Assembly: GCA_025766275.1 (NCBI GenBank)
Contig: JAFKAC010000037.1
Coordinates: forward strand, 248,001 to 312,000
Source of the DNA: Lactarius indigo
Lineage: Eukaryota > Basidiomycota > Agaricomycetes > Russulales > Russulaceae
Direction: 5' to 3'
DNA length: 64,000 nt
Shown: in pieces, positions 41,266 to 54,556 of the stretch
Layout: every line of letters begins with the position of its first letter
Position numbering within the stretch: the stretch's first letter is position 1
Position numbers and translations under genes: made by a program
The notes under the pieces: generated by a model
What the model was told of the DNA's origin: nothing
The model's input: the letters and a program-made list of their open reading frames with translations, nothing else
Database searches by the model: none

Positions 41266-43932
41266 ATAAATCTAGACTCCGCGAATACAGAACCTCAGGC
41301 TTCAGGCCTCAGGCCCGACGCATCTACTACTAGTACATATAGTACATACAAGCATTACTGCTATCCCCTTCGATCAATTCCAAATCCTATGCTGACCGTA
41401 TCGCGCCGCGGCTGTACGTTAATCAGCACTTACTCCAGGTTCTTCCCCTGCGACATCGTCGGCGAGAGGGATCCCGAACACGTAGATGGCCCTGTTTCCG
41501 CCATGCAGGAACTCGACGATAAGCGACATTCGGTGTGCGGCCTAATTCCGACTCTCTACTATGGATGTGCGGTTTGAACGCCGCGGGACTCGCCCGATGG
41601 TGACTGCCGTAAATCATGTCATGCTTACGCGTGATCGGGGGGAAGATGCAAATTTGAGTACGCCTTTAATCCGCCGCAGATACTATCTGTTTCAATTCGA
41701 ACTACTGGCAGCTGATCAATCTCGTTTAGCTTTTCCACGTGGACACGACGTTCCTTCTTGTGCACCCTTCGACATTCAACAACTCCCCCCGAGCTCGTAC
41801 CCAGCAAATTGCGACCTCTTTCCTGAATAGCTCTTCCGCGGTGTCAACGGCGATGTTATTGCGCCTGTATACTACGTGAATCAAGCGCTTTTCCTAATCT
41901 ATGAACAAAGGCTTGAACAACTTGAAGCCTGACGCTCGTGAGGCGATTCTGCCGGGTTCTTGTTAGAGGTTTTCAAACCAGGGGGTTCCGAGTTCATCGC
42001 ATGTAGACTGTAGCCACTTGGCATGGCGAATGATCACCGCCCCACCGGAAAAATAACTCACCAGGGACATCACAAATTCGGTGCGCCGCACTTACCGACA
42101 AAATTTCACTACCCTCCTAAAGGACGATGAATACGAGCTGCATAACGCCACCATACACCCGCGCCGCGGCTGTGTTTTTAAGCCGGTGCGTTGCTTCGTC
42201 TACGATATCGTGGTAGTACACATTCAGTGCCCAACCATGTGAGTGGGCCACCCCAGTCCATCACGCGCACCCTATGCGTTCGCTCATCTGTGGTATCAGT
42301 TTGTTTCTAACGAACCACGGACGATACTCCACGCCATCGCACACATCTTGAGCCGAAATCCCAAAGAAGCCCGCGGCGAGCGACGCAAGCGCCATGCAAC
42401 CACCCACACGAGGGCCGACGTGCGTGAAACACTGCTACCTGCCAAGGCAAGTGCGAATAAAGCGTCATATCCGGGCCCCACGGATCAGGTGTGCAGCTAG
42501 GTGACAGGGAAGAAAAACTGCGCCATGACGATGTACTGCAGGTATTTCTTCGGCTGTATTTCTCGAAGCAGCACGCGACGGAGCAAAGAAGGGCGGCAAA
42601 GAAGCCAAGATGAAGCGCAAGCATCAAAGTTCTGGCGCAGAATTTGACAGCGAAGTGATTGTTCTAGCATTGACGACGATATTGACCCGGAGGAGGGCGA
42701 GATTTAGATAGAAGGTACACTAGAGCTGCCACGGGGTCTAGCTTATAATTAATCAGGGCGACGAAACCATTAATACCACCGAGAGCTGGCCAAAGCGGAG
42801 GCATTAGCAACAGTTAATTGACCCAGTTGATTGACCACGACGATCACCATCTCACTGGGGAGATTGAAGATCTTACGCTTCCATCGGTTTGTCGGCGTCG
42901 ATTCACCGTCGAAGATGCTTTCCTCTGGCTCGCGGTCCGGTGAGGACGCCTTGGACACCAACAATCTGTTGGGTCCTGGTTTCGAGGCTTCGGTTGACCT
43001 CATCAGATTACGTGACCAACCTTATAGAGAAGCGGACGGGTCTTAGCTGTATCAGTGACGACAAAAAGGAGAAAAGAGCGGAGGCAAATGGAGCGAAGAC
43101 ACTGGGGGCCCCTTTCTGATTTTAAAAAGAACCTCCTTGTTGACCAGGGTCCTCGGGTGGTCTGTCCATATGTCCATGGAGTGAATTGATGGAAGAATAT
43201 GCGCAGTACATCACAGTCAGGTCCTGGTCATCGACGGCGTGCTCGGATGCATTTTTGTATTTTTATTGTTTTTGCGTTCTTGCCTTGGTCTTGGTCAAAG
43301 CCCCCACCCACAGGGCATGAATCAGTGCCAGTGGAACCTTCCATTGATATACACTTTCTCTGACACGCACCTCAGCTGCACCCTCGTCACGCTCCGATTC
43401 ACATTTTCGACCCCCTCTATTCACAGCACCAGACGTCCCATTCACACCTCAGTTCACGGATCCGACGCTTGACATCTCGCGCTCGCCCAGCCACTAGCTA
43501 GTAATCGTGGCCCATCTGACAGCAACGCGCGCGTCGTGATGCTGATGCCAGATATTTTCGTCGCCACCAGCGCACCTTTGCCTTCAGATTGAGATTTATT
43601 CGGGCGCCTGCAGACAGTTGGCCTATGAAGGGGTGATTCTGGGCGGAGAGAAGGGCGACCGCACAGTATGATTGAATGAAAGGGAAAAAAAATACTGTCC
43701 AGTATCACAAGAGTATACTGGGGAAATGGTGAAAGCGGGCCGGTCCGTCGGACACCGTCCGAGGGATGACGAAGTCAAAACCCAATCCCTGGTCAAAACT
43801 CTCCGAGTCCTTTTCAAAACCTCGGAATACCGTGTCATGAGATCTAACAAGATGCAGAAAAATGGCAACTCAGGACGCTACGTTGTCTCTTCTCGATCCT
43901 CGTTGGCCCTCTCTCTAATCACGTTGCACACT
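41266..43932. other. No gene assigned
   Basis: Several short frames. A stretch at 42540-42720 reads as a decayed acidic C-terminus in one frame (DDDIDPEEGEI), so a dead gene may lie at about 41.4-42.7 kb, but I could not identify it. Confidence 0.35.
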
Positions 43933-44532
43933 ATGCGCGCCTACCACTTTAACAATGTCTCCGCCGACCAGCGCCTTCCACACGGTTCAGGACTGCCCGT
44001 AGTGTTCGATTATCTTCGTAAACACGGCCTCGCCCTCTCCGCAGTGCGTCACGTGCCCTTGGACACCGAGGGGGGGGGGGGTATCCCGTGGCTGACAAGA
44101 TGGCGAATGAGCGTGACTGGGACAATTATGATATTATAAACGTAACTAAAGAAGGGCTTGGCGACCACTTCGGACAGATGCTTGACAAGTTCTTTGTGGA
44201 GTTAGTGACACATGCGAATCACAACCTTGCTATGATCATCGTGTATCACACAGATCGATGGATCCACGTTCAGGTCCTCCCTGGAGATTTTATTATCGTC
44301 CCAGCTGGTATTGACCACCGCTTTACGACGAATTTAATCAGGTCGAGGATTTGCGCTTCACCAAGGTCCGTTCTTGGGGTTTCTCTTACGATCGTCGTGT
44401 CCTAAAAGCTGTCGGTGAGTGTTAAAGAGGGAACTCCAGTATTTTTCCACAGGGCGCAGTTTGGAGACTGATGCCACCCCCTTCTGCTATCAGTGTCTTG
44501 ATTCAGTCAAGAAGGTTCTAGGAAACGCATGA
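43933..44532 (+). pseudogene. Acireductone dioxygenase, copy 3 (dead)
   Basis: It starts MRAYHFNNVSADQRLPHGSG and is closest to copy 2. Exon 1 is shifted out of frame at a run of 12 G (44070-44081). Exon 2, which carries the HxHxxxE metal ligands, is missing: the sequence goes from the exon 1 donor (GTTAGTG) to a CACACAG acceptor and exon 3 (DRWIHVQVLPGDFIIVPAGI). In exon 3 the Tyr before the last ligand His is Asp (GIDHRF) and the next codons are disrupted. Clearly non-functional. Confidence 0.88.
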
Positions 44533-47500
44533 ATACGGATGCGATGAACGCAGCCCCACGTAGGATCTATCTTCTATTAAGCCTATATCGTAAGCAGAAG
44601 GGTGAAACTTCCATTCTCTAGTCGCGTTCCGCCTTCATCAGGGTGTCGATTCTTTGTTCCGAGTCTTATCTCAGCTATGAATCTGCAAAGCCCCTGTTTC
44701 AGACTGAAGCAATCCGAGTTGGGAGCATGGGCCGAATGGCTCCGCTCGATATGCATTGCATCCGGCACTCGTTCAATTCTTCTGAACTGCAGTTCCAGAC
44801 GTATCAATCGCACTGGCTATATGACGTGAGCAGAATACAACGACAAATGGCGAACTGGTATGGTTCCGTGGCGCGTGGTGCCACCAATGGCGGCGGCTCT
44901 GTGTTCTTGTTTAGGTTTTGTGTTATTGAGTGCCTTCCCTTCCAACTTGAACGCCATTCGCGAGGTTCTTAGGGTCTTAAGCCAGTTGGTGCACATATGT
45001 TTACTGCCATTGGCCAATACAAAATCTAGGTTTGAAGGTAACGCGTCACGAGATAGATTATTCGGATCTTCCTATTCGTCCAACTGAAGCCAAGCTAGTG
45101 TTGAAAACACCTTCTCCACAGTCAAATAATACGGACCATCACTTGACCTTATCGAGATAGATAGAACCACGTTCACCCTCGATTTATAGGGTATCGTGGT
45201 GTCCGCGGCACTGCTCTCCACCGAGGGACATGCTAATATGGACAATTAGCGATCACTCGGTCACGGAACAATTATAATGGCATCACGAATCCGGTCAATG
45301 GTACATCGGGAGTTCAACTACCCAAGCTGTCCCCTCCTCGGAAATACGATGATAAGACTCTATGGTCTCGCTTTGTCCCGTTGAGTATCAACGGCATTTC
45401 GACATTCGCTTCCCTCCGTGGATCAAGACCCACTGAGTTCCGTGCGGAGGGAAAACTTGCTGACACCTTCCAGGGTATTTTTTTTTTTTTTGAACCTTCC
45501 GGGGTATTCCAACACCGTAAACGTCTCCTTTGAGGTTTCCAGCGAACCCGTTTCCGCGTCTACAGTACGGTACAGTAATGCTTTCATCTGCATGTGTTAT
45601 CAGCGGACCTAGAATACGCCGCACAGGAAGCACTGGGGTGAGACGTTCCCAGTCCTAATCGACAGGCTGAACGCCCGTTGGGACGGCGTCTATCCAGTCT
45701 GAATGTGCATCAACCTGTATCCAGGTTCAATTACACAGTTAGGAGCTCTTCTCGCACTTGGCGATCTCAGCGTCAAAAGTTGGCCAAGCCCTGGGGTCTG
45801 TAATTATAAGTATCAGATACGCATATAAGAACGTGATCGGAAATCAAGGACATGGATACTATTGATACACTGATACACGCCCAGGTGGGATGCTACTACC
45901 AGTATCGCATACAACCTCCGCGGAATTGCATTTCGACCCTGAATGAGTGTTGTGATAATACCAACGGCCTTCTGAGATTCGAAGAGGCCCGCTTCGGTAC
46001 CGCCTTGTATAGGAACAAAAGACTACACAAACCGTTTAGCAACTTGAAGGAGCGGCGGTCACTGTCGGGACCTACTCTTGGTGTCTGACTGCATGTTATA
46101 GGACGCTGCGAGTCGCGGCGAGCGACCACGATACACGTGTAGCAGTGTAAACGCTCCCTGTTTCTTCCCCTTTGGCGTCGACGTCGTATTCATCCGTAGT
46201 GACCTTCGAATTGTGCCTAGCCTCCCTCTCCGATCGTTTTGCCTCCTTTTCTGTATAATTCAATGAACAGCGGTTGGCAAGATATGATTATCCGAAGCTC
46301 CGGGGACAGGTCTGCAACTAGCTGCAACCCCCGAGTTGGAGTCTGGGACACGAGCGCATCATATGATCTACTGTAAGGAAAGATTAATGCAGCTCAACGC
46401 GAGCATGAATTACATCCTGAGTCATCGAATCACCACGTTGCTGAACAGCCACGCTTGTGTGGGAACAAATTCGACGATAATAAGTCGTTGAGTTGCCAGT
46501 GGGTGCGTACGCCATACGGTACCTCGGTTCGCCTTTGTAAGAGCGCAAGAATGCGCGACTCAGCCGTTTTGGAAGACAGGCCGAGGTCGCTCGACGTGAA
46601 CTAAGAAGTATTTATGTAGGGAAAATTAATTTCGTAGAGCAAAAACCGATACCGCGGTCCAGCTTGAAGCCGCGGTCGAGAAACGGAGCTCGACTTACGT
46701 AACACTGACTTAACGCGTTATATTGCCGGTCCAGCCGGTCCGATGCTTACGCATGTGCGACTCTCCAACTGCAACAGCCTTGTTCCGGTGATGTCCGAGT
46801 CTGAGCTGTGGATTCATGCACATCAGAGAATGTCAACGTGTGTGTGGGAATCTGATTCGCACAGTAACGCTCATTAGAGTTCTCACCGTGATTCGCTCCA
46901 GTTGTTTTAGACTTCTGTCATCCAGTCCTTGTCGTCACCCAAGCCCACAACTGGCCTAGGTTCACCCAAAATATGACCTTTGGCAGGATCCAGTATCACC
47001 CACATCCTAGAACGAGTATGATGACCCGCAAGCTGGCTGTTTGCTCACTCTGAAACGTGAGCAGCTCCGCAGTATTTGTCGCCGGCACTTCGTCGTCGCG
47101 TCATCAATCAAGGCAAGAACCAAGGTGTACTGATCTGAGGGCCACTTCTATTGATGATCTACACCAGGTGTCAGCTATTTTCGTCAGCTCAGCCGCTGCA
47201 CTGACACTTCTACAGCCAGCGGATAAAATTTCTCGTAAACTCCTTGGGGCCCTACCAGCACCCCGGCCTATTGTCATTAGGCTTTACTAACAGTCGCGAC
47301 TTGAAGCAACGAGGTGGGATCACACCACGCCGGGAGGAGGTCTCCCTGCGCCTGGGGCCATCAGATAATGGGGAAAGAAGATACCAGGAACAATAATGAA
47401 CCACCATGCACCGTCCATCAGCCCGAGAAATTGCCCACGTTGATTTGGTCAGGCTCGTTTATATGCTGAACAGTAGTATGCCATAACAGATTTCCATCCC

Positions 47501-47569
47501 CCATCACGGCGTCGTTTGTCTACTCTACTCCACTGGTTGGAGACAATTTCTGTGCAAGCCACGAATATT
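44533..47569. other. Duplicated flank, then no recognisable gene
   Basis: The first 0.5 kb duplicates 40741-41265. The rest holds only short frames, a poly-T run (45479-45491) and, at 47050-47560, sequence that resembles the DNA before the membrane-protein copy at 54557, so it belongs to that duplication unit. Confidence 0.4.
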
Positions 47570-49086
47570 ATGGGTCCCGAAAACGTGTCAGTGTTTCGCC
47601 AGCGAGGGATGACTCTACTTTTTCGCACCTTCTATCTAATTATTCAATCGGTTTTTTATGGTGAGCTTCGTATTCTAATCTCTCTACGTTAGTCAAGCTT
47701 ATATGTGCTCATTGCTCAGGGATCTATGCAACGCTTATCCCAATTTCAACATATATAACGATGTTAGTTGTCTTATTTCCTTCTGGACAAATCGTTTCAA
47801 CATATGCGAAGGAAGAAGGGTCTGCACTCCATGAGTCAGAAAATCTTGTTCGGCGTAATAGTCTTCATGTTTTCTTTGTCAACTGCGTACTTGGCCGTCT
47901 CAATTGTGGACTTGGTCACCCTCATCAAGACCTGGTATCTCGTTGTAGATGTCCCCGACTCAGTCGGCACAACAAGACCTACGGAGAACCTTCTGGTTCT
48001 ATTCAACGCCTTGACCGTAATTAATGTCGGTGGATGACCTCACTCTTATCTTCAATTGCCTGGTAATATGCTCACGAGCCCTGCAGTATTCCCTGACGGA
48101 TGGCGTCGTCGTTTGGAGAGCTTGGACCATATGCCGTGATGAATACAGAAAACTGTTGATAGCGCCGATTGTGATGTTCGTGTTAACGACGCGTACGTCG
48201 CCCTCTCCTCCTGGCTTTTACATTCTACAAGTGGAACCCCTTTCCAGTCGGTGTCGCAGCAACCATCTTCGTCAGAGTATTCATCACGATCGACCCTGTT
48301 AGGGACCATAATCGCCTGACAACCGCCATCAACGTTTTCCAGGAGACCACGTTGATTTCTTCCCTTGTCACCAATATTTTGGGTACGGGGGTAATATCGT
48401 TGAAAGCATGGTACGCCTGGTGTACTATCTAGGTGACGCAGTGCTGATAAGCTACCCTAGGAGGTATAGGAGGTGGATCGTAGTGGATCTGCGACGTGTT
48501 GTAACCAAGAGGACAAAAGCGGAAAGAGTACTGGCTCTCCTTGTAGAATCTGGCGTGTTTTATATGTTTTCTGGCGTACGCCCGGTCTACTCTCTGAAAG
48601 GAAAGATAACTAATCCTCAGTTGATCAAGGCGATGTTAGTCGCGGCATCCCTCATACGTCTGCCTGGATCCCACTTCATGCTTGGGAGTTTATATTCGCA
48701 AGCCGCCGTTCACCTGGCGGTAAGTATTGTCTTCGGATTTAAGTCTGGAACTGACAAGATCATGTCAGGGGATCTACCCGGTGATTGTCCTCATACTCGT
48801 CAACCAAGAAGCATCAATGGACACGACACTATTTAATTCGACCCTCCCCGTAATTATCACCGACTTAGAACAAGCCGCCTCCCAGTTCAGAGCCAGTCAG
48901 GCTGGTGCTCGCCAAACCAAGTCTATTCCGGGAGCCAGCCTCCGCTTTACACCTGCGCAAGGGCCGGACCCTTCGCGAAGCTCTCTCGCCCCGTCATCAC
49001 CACCGGGCTCCCTGGCGTCCAGTTCAAGCCTGGAGCCCGATGCTGATCGGGAGATCAGATTAGAGACCAGCGACAGTGTGGAATAG
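47570..49086 (+). CDS. Multi-pass membrane protein, copy A (intact)
   Basis: Eight exons: 47570-47660, 47720-47762, 47812-48025, 48087-48192, 48248-48410, 48461-48575, 48630-48719 and 48769-49086, total 379 aa. About seven hydrophobic segments: LLFRTFYLIIQSVFYGIYAT, FGVIVFMFSLSTAYLAVSIV, LLVLFNALTVINYSLTDGVV, APIVMFVLTTLGVAATIFVR, LISSLVTNILGTGVISLKAW, a segment around FYMFSGAMLVAASLI, and AVHLAGIYPVIVLILV. The tail of about 100 residues is Ser/Pro-rich and would be cytosolic or extracellular. It resembles seven-helix families expanded in Agaricomycetes (DUF6533-like in layout), but I recognise no functional motif. The 54-nt intron 48576-48629 is a multiple of three without stops; copies B and C show it is removed at the same place. 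Confidence 0.8.
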
Positions 49087-50791
49087 ACTTTAAAACCGAT
49101 TCCCATGCCTAGTCGATGATGCAAGGTGCATGATACCCCGAAGCAAACGTCCAACAAACATCACCTTCGGATCAGTCACGTTCATGTGCCACACTCGATT
49201 TGGGTTTGGGGGTATAAACATTCCAAGGCGTACTCGGGCCGTTCTTCAGAGATAAGGTGCAACCTACGAAGTCTGCAGTTCGGACTGCTGCAGCTATTGC
49301 CACGATAATGAAGAAGACAGGAGTCTCGGCTACTGTAATAGTACTGTATAAACACGGAATAGAATGATATGTCGTTATCAGCTAAGCCCTAAGACCGACA
49401 TTCCTTTGGACTGGCGTAGAGAGTGGCTTTGGGCCTGCTTGCAAGTGCTGTGCGAACAACCCGAGGAACAATCTATCTCGACAGCGGATTATAGAAAGGG
49501 GCCACCGGCCCTGATAAGTCTACAACATCTGTATTAGGTCAGTGCTCTGGAGTAGCTCCAAGATATGCGCATATATACAGTATTTATGACGGTCGCTCAA
49601 AGCCTCGCAACGCAAACACCTAGATCGGTTCCGTACCGTAACTTGAGCCACTCATCTACTAGAATGTGAAACGTACTTTTCTTTCTACATTCACCCTACC
49701 TTTTTCTCGCTTTGGTTTTTTGGGACTACAGTACTCGTATGACTGGGAGAGTGGCCTCAATGGCGTTGCAGAGCCAGAGATCGCACCGGTGTGATATCGT
49801 CGTGATCTCGAAAGTGGGTATACTGTATGTTACGAAGGGGGTACGGATCAAGGTACGGATTGCTTTCGCAATCGTGTTCCAAGTCGTATTCACCAAGGTA
49901 TCTACGAAAATCAAAACGAAAATGCTCTGGGTGCACCGGGCAAAGAGTGGCACGTGTCCTTTATGACTAATCCGGGATGTATCCGTACGCAGCTGTTCTC
50001 ATCGAGGTTCTCACAAGGGTTCTCATCTCGATTCTCCCCAGTTGATTATATTTATTCGTCACGGTCCCCACTCTCTTTCTGGAACCCATAGAGGTTCACG
50101 CAAAAGACCAATCAATTGACATCGTGTCACCTGCAGAGAGTGCAATGGGTCTGGCTGATTGCTGACTTTGCCACTGGGACGAAGAGTGTCTGTGGGACTA
50201 CAAATTTGAAATTTTAATCGCCAACAGCCAACAGCCCTCCAGCCTGAGTTACGGACATCGCTCGACATGAAGGTGCAATGGTCTATATAACTCATTCAAA
50301 AAAAGAAGGTCCAAGAATCCCTGGTGCCACTAATAGGTCCGCACATGTCAGCCATTTCATTAACACAGCCGCCACACGTCCGCCACCGGCGGCAAGACTG
50401 GCAGGAGAAATTTCACGGCTTGTCAACTTCAGACACTACCGGCCCCCTGCGGCCTATTGTCGCCACATGTTGTATGTTTCAGAGACATCACAGCGACAGT
50501 CATAACCAATAGGTGTGGTGGGATTGCCGGATTTATACCCTAGAAGAAGCTTGCATCAATATTTTGTCAGCTTATTTATCTCAGGTCATCAGATAGTTAG
50601 GGCACAGGTGCTGAGAATGAATGTGAGCTATCTTCCATCACGCCCGACATCAGCCTGAGACCTTACCTATGCTAACTGTCAAGTTCGTTTATATTCTGGA
50701 CAGTACTAGTGGTAATATGCCCCAACGCTTTTCCAGCCTCCCCCACGTTTGTCTACTCTACAGATATATTCTGCGCAGGCCGGAGAATATT
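49087..50791. other. Spacer between membrane-protein copies
   Basis: No gene recognised. The last 150 bp before copy B resemble the DNA before copies A and C (GTTCGTTTATATTCTGGACA-type), so the promoter was duplicated with the gene. Confidence 0.4.
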
Positions 50792-52308
50792 ATGGTTTCC
50801 GAGAATGTGTTTCACCAGCGTGGCATCACTTTACTTTACCGTACATTCAATCTTATGATCCAGTCTGTTCTTTATGGTAAGTTTTGCATTTTCTTCAAGT
50901 TCGCTCTACTCAGGTGAAGCTGGTACGTGCCCAGGAATCTATGCATCACTTGTCCCAGTTTCGACCTATATAATGATGTGAGTTACCCGTATTCCTTCTG
51001 AAAAACCATCTCAATCGGCAGTCCTACCAATGTGAAGGAAGAAGGGCTTGCGCTTGCTGAGCCAAAAAATTTTGTTCGGCGTAATACTCTTCATGTTTTC
51101 TTTGTCAACTGCGTACCTGGCCGTCTCAATTGCGGATTTGATCACTCTCATCAAGACCTGGTATCTCTCTATGGGTCTCTCCGAGTCGACCGGCACAAAC
51201 AGCCCAACGGAGGCACTTCTAATTCTATTCAACGCCTTGACTCCCATTAATGTTGGCGGATGCTGTTCTCACGTTATGTGCCAATGGACTCACAAACTCC
51301 GCAGTATGCTCTGACGGATGGCGTCGTCGTCTGGAGAGCTTGGATCATATGCCGTGATGAGTACAGAAAACTGCTGAGAGTGCCGATTGTGATGCTTGTG
51401 TTAACGATGCGTACGTTGTCCCCCCCATTTACAGTCTAAGTTCCACGAGCAGCCCCTTTGCTAGTCACTGTCGCAGCGACCATTGGCATTAGAGTTTTCA
51501 TAAATACTGACCCCATTAGGGACAAAAATCGCCTGGCAACTATCATCAACGTCTTCCAGGAGATCACGTTGATTTCTTCGCTTCTCACTAATATTTTGGG
51601 TACGAGTGTTATCTCGTTGAAAGCGTGGTATGCCTGTCGTTCTTGCTATGTGCAACACCACTGAGTCCGATACCGGCTGCTATAGGAGGTATCGGAGGTG
51701 GATCGTAACGGATCTGCAACGTGTCGTGAACCTGAGGACAAAGACGGAAAGGGTGCTTGCCCTCCTTGTAGAATCTGGGGTGTTTTATATTTTTTCTGGC
51801 GTGCGCATGGTCACCTCTTTACTGAAAAAAGGTGCTAATTCTTCATTGATTCAGTCGATGTTGGTCGCGTCATCCTTCATACGTCTCCCTGGATCCCACA
51901 TTATGCTCGGGAATGTATACTCGCAAGCAGCTGTTCACATGGCAGTGAGCGTTCTGTCTAAATTTAGGGTTGGAACTAACAAAATGCCAGGGAATGTACC
52001 CAGTGATTGTCGTCGTGCTCGTCAGCCGAGAAGCGTCAATGGACAAGACAGTGTTCAATCAAACCCTCCCAGTGGTCATCACCGACTTACAACAAGCCTC
52101 CTCCCACTTCGCAGCCAATCAGACCGCTTCTCGCCAAGCCAAGTCCACACACATGACCAGCCTCCAATTTGCGAGTGCGCAGGGTTCGCATCCTACGCGG
52201 GGTTCTCTCGACCCATCGTTGTCATTGAACTCCCTGTCCTCCGGTTCAAGCATGGAGTCTGATGTTGGCGCAGAGATCCAATCAGACCATAGGGGTAGCA
52301 TGGAGTAG
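50792..52308 (+). CDS. Multi-pass membrane protein, copy B (probably intact)
   Basis: It starts MVSENVFHQRGITLLYRTFN. Every intron of copy A is found at the same position, with GT donors and AG acceptors, including GTATGCC...GCTATAG at the fifth. The exons join to a protein of similar length ending DHRGSME then TAG. The same hydrophobic segments are present: FGVILFMFSLSTAYLAVSIA, PTEALLILFNALTPIN, VPIVMLVLTMLTVAATIGIR, GMYPVIVVVLVS. The first intron is longer than in copy A, with an alternative acceptor 22 nt upstream of the one that keeps the frame. Divergence from copy A is moderate, so the duplication is not recent. Function as for copy A. Confidence 0.75.
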
Positions 52309-52496
52309 GCCCGTGCAGGTGTCATCCCCTGAGGGAATTCAGATGGTCGCTGTATCAACTAATTTAGCAATAAGGATAAATGCGGGTCTTCTTTACCTTC
52401 CCGAAATAAGCCCCACTGTCGGCCATGCGCCACTACCATCTCAGGATAGAGGCTCGTTCTTTGTGCTATCGGGTACTGAAGCTTACAAAACACTTT

Positions 52497-53961
52497 CTAA
52501 GTGTATGCAAGCCCAGGCTGTCCCTTAGATATATATGGCACATGCCCACTCTCTCGACCTAGAGTGCGGGCTGTTGCCGGGGGAGCCATGAAAAATGGGG
52601 CATTTAAAGGATATGTCACAGATGCTTCAGGAGGTATGTGTCCGGTTTTGCATCTGGGTAGGTATCCAGGACGGGAATCTTCATGCCGGCTGGATTCGTA
52701 ACCTGTCGCAACTGACATAGAGTCACTGTCAGTGGTCCTAAGCAGAATCAGCACCTCATTAGGGCGAGTGTTCACCGGTCGACTACGCACTTACTTTGCG
52801 TGTCTCTAATCCCCGACGGCATGCTCAGACTCTGTATGTCTTGTTGATGCTCGTGTCGTGCTCGCGGTGCGCCTCCTCGACACCTCTGTACGTTATTCCT
52901 AAATAAAGACCAAGATCCCCAACCGCCGGTTGCGTGGGAACGAGCTAAGAATCGAGTTTGGTGCGCACCTCGGTTGCCTCACGCTGATGCGCATCGAATA
53001 TATTCGGCTTTGCCGCAGTCACGACGGACATCTGCACAGGTTTGAGAACGATGACGCCACTGAGCCTGGAGGAAGCTGAACTGATTTCGAGTGATAACCG
53101 CCGTGACCTCATGATAGCGGTACTATACAGCCAATCACATTCAAGTTGCCATTGGCGAGTCATCACAAGAGAATATATACACTTCCCTGACGAAATTGAT
53201 TGCCAACCTTGCCTTGCACTTTGCTATGATATGGGTCGCGGCAGCAGGAGCTTTGTTCGTACTGTAGTTCCGTAAATTGATGACTAAGCGATAGCGATCA
53301 TCATCACTGTAGACCTTTCTTCCGAGTACCAATGGGGCGACACTGGTAGAATATTTAGATGTTTTAGGAGGAGATGCTCTTGCTCCAGAAGGCACGTGTC
53401 CAGTTTTGGATTTGAATGCGCAACGATAGGGTCCTCATGCTGACTAGACTTGTGACCTGTAGCAGAGTAAGGGTGTCGCGTCGCAAGAGAGGCAGAACTA
53501 CTGGCACTCGATCGAAGCAATGGGACCCAAATTGAAGTCGGTACTTCCATTCGAGCGAACACTCACCATTGACGAGCCCCTAACAGTATGCTCGTAGTCA
53601 ATTACACTTGTCGGTGCTCATCTTGTATTTTCAGTGTGCGTCCTCAGGCTTCAGGCTTGGGCCGTTCCCGGATAAAATTTGAGACCAGCTGTGACTCCTC
53701 AGTCCGCGGAACCAGCGGCATGGGCTAACCTATCGACTTTGGTGCGCACCTCCATTCGCCTTCCGGTGAGCATCGGAGGGATTCAAGTCTGCCTCGGTCA
53801 CGATGGACTTTGGTACTGATCTGAAAACGACAACGCCCCTGTGTAGAACCTGGCAGCCTGAGATTGCTTACGCCGTTGGCTGCCGTGATACTGTATTTGA
53901 CGGTTTTGGTTTGGCGCGACTCGCGACACGACATGTAAAGTCGCTGACTAAGCAATGGCAT
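52497..53961 (-). pseudogene. Two tandem diverged copies of an unidentified minus-strand gene fragment
   Basis: Two blocks of about 0.7 kb, 52.5-53.17 kb and 53.28-53.96 kb, match each other in order. Minus-strand frames give similar ends: one block has VIVLKPVQMSVVTAAKPNIF..DAHQREATEVRT, the other VVVFRSVPKSIVTEADLN..DAHRKANGGAHQ. Their downstream parts share TGYESSRHED versus TGHKSSQHED. Stops and frame changes break both. The family is not recognised. Confidence 0.5.
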
Positions 53962-54556
53962 GTCTCGTTATTTTCAAGGTTATTTTAGTTACGGTCTTGG
54001 TTACAGTCGTCATGCATCCGTCAATCAAGGTGCACTGGTCCGAAACTGCCCCTGTGATGATCTCCATACATCTGAACATTAGCCAACTTATTCAACACAG
54101 CCGTAACACTTACCCTATCATTGGGCGCAATTTTCGTGGCTCATAAATCCCGCTCATAAACCCCCTTTGGACACTGCTGGTACCACTCCTCCTTCAAGCC
54201 TATTGTCGGTAGGTCCCAGGGACGCTAACAGTTGCAAACCAACTAGGCGGGATTGTAACGCACGACGACGGGGGGAGCGTGCGTCAATACTTTATTACTT
54301 TGTCACCTAGCGTACTCATCTTAGACCATCAGACCCATGAGAGGCGCAGACGCCGGGAATGAATACGTGCCATCAGCGCGTCAGCTGCCACATGCATCGC
54401 ACTGCAACTCATCAGCCCGACATGTTACTGATGTTACTTGTCAGGTTCGTTTAAAAGCTAAGCAGTAGTATTCCAAAATGGATTTCCACTCCCCCCCACG
54501 TTTGCCGACTCTACGGTATTGGTTTGAGACATATTCTGTGCAGGTCAGGGAATATC

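Noticed and set aside
51614..51720. Frame break in membrane-protein copy B at the fifth intron
   Set aside because: It arises only if the donor is placed 12 nt too late. Using GTATGCC after GCGTG, matching copies A and C, keeps the frame.
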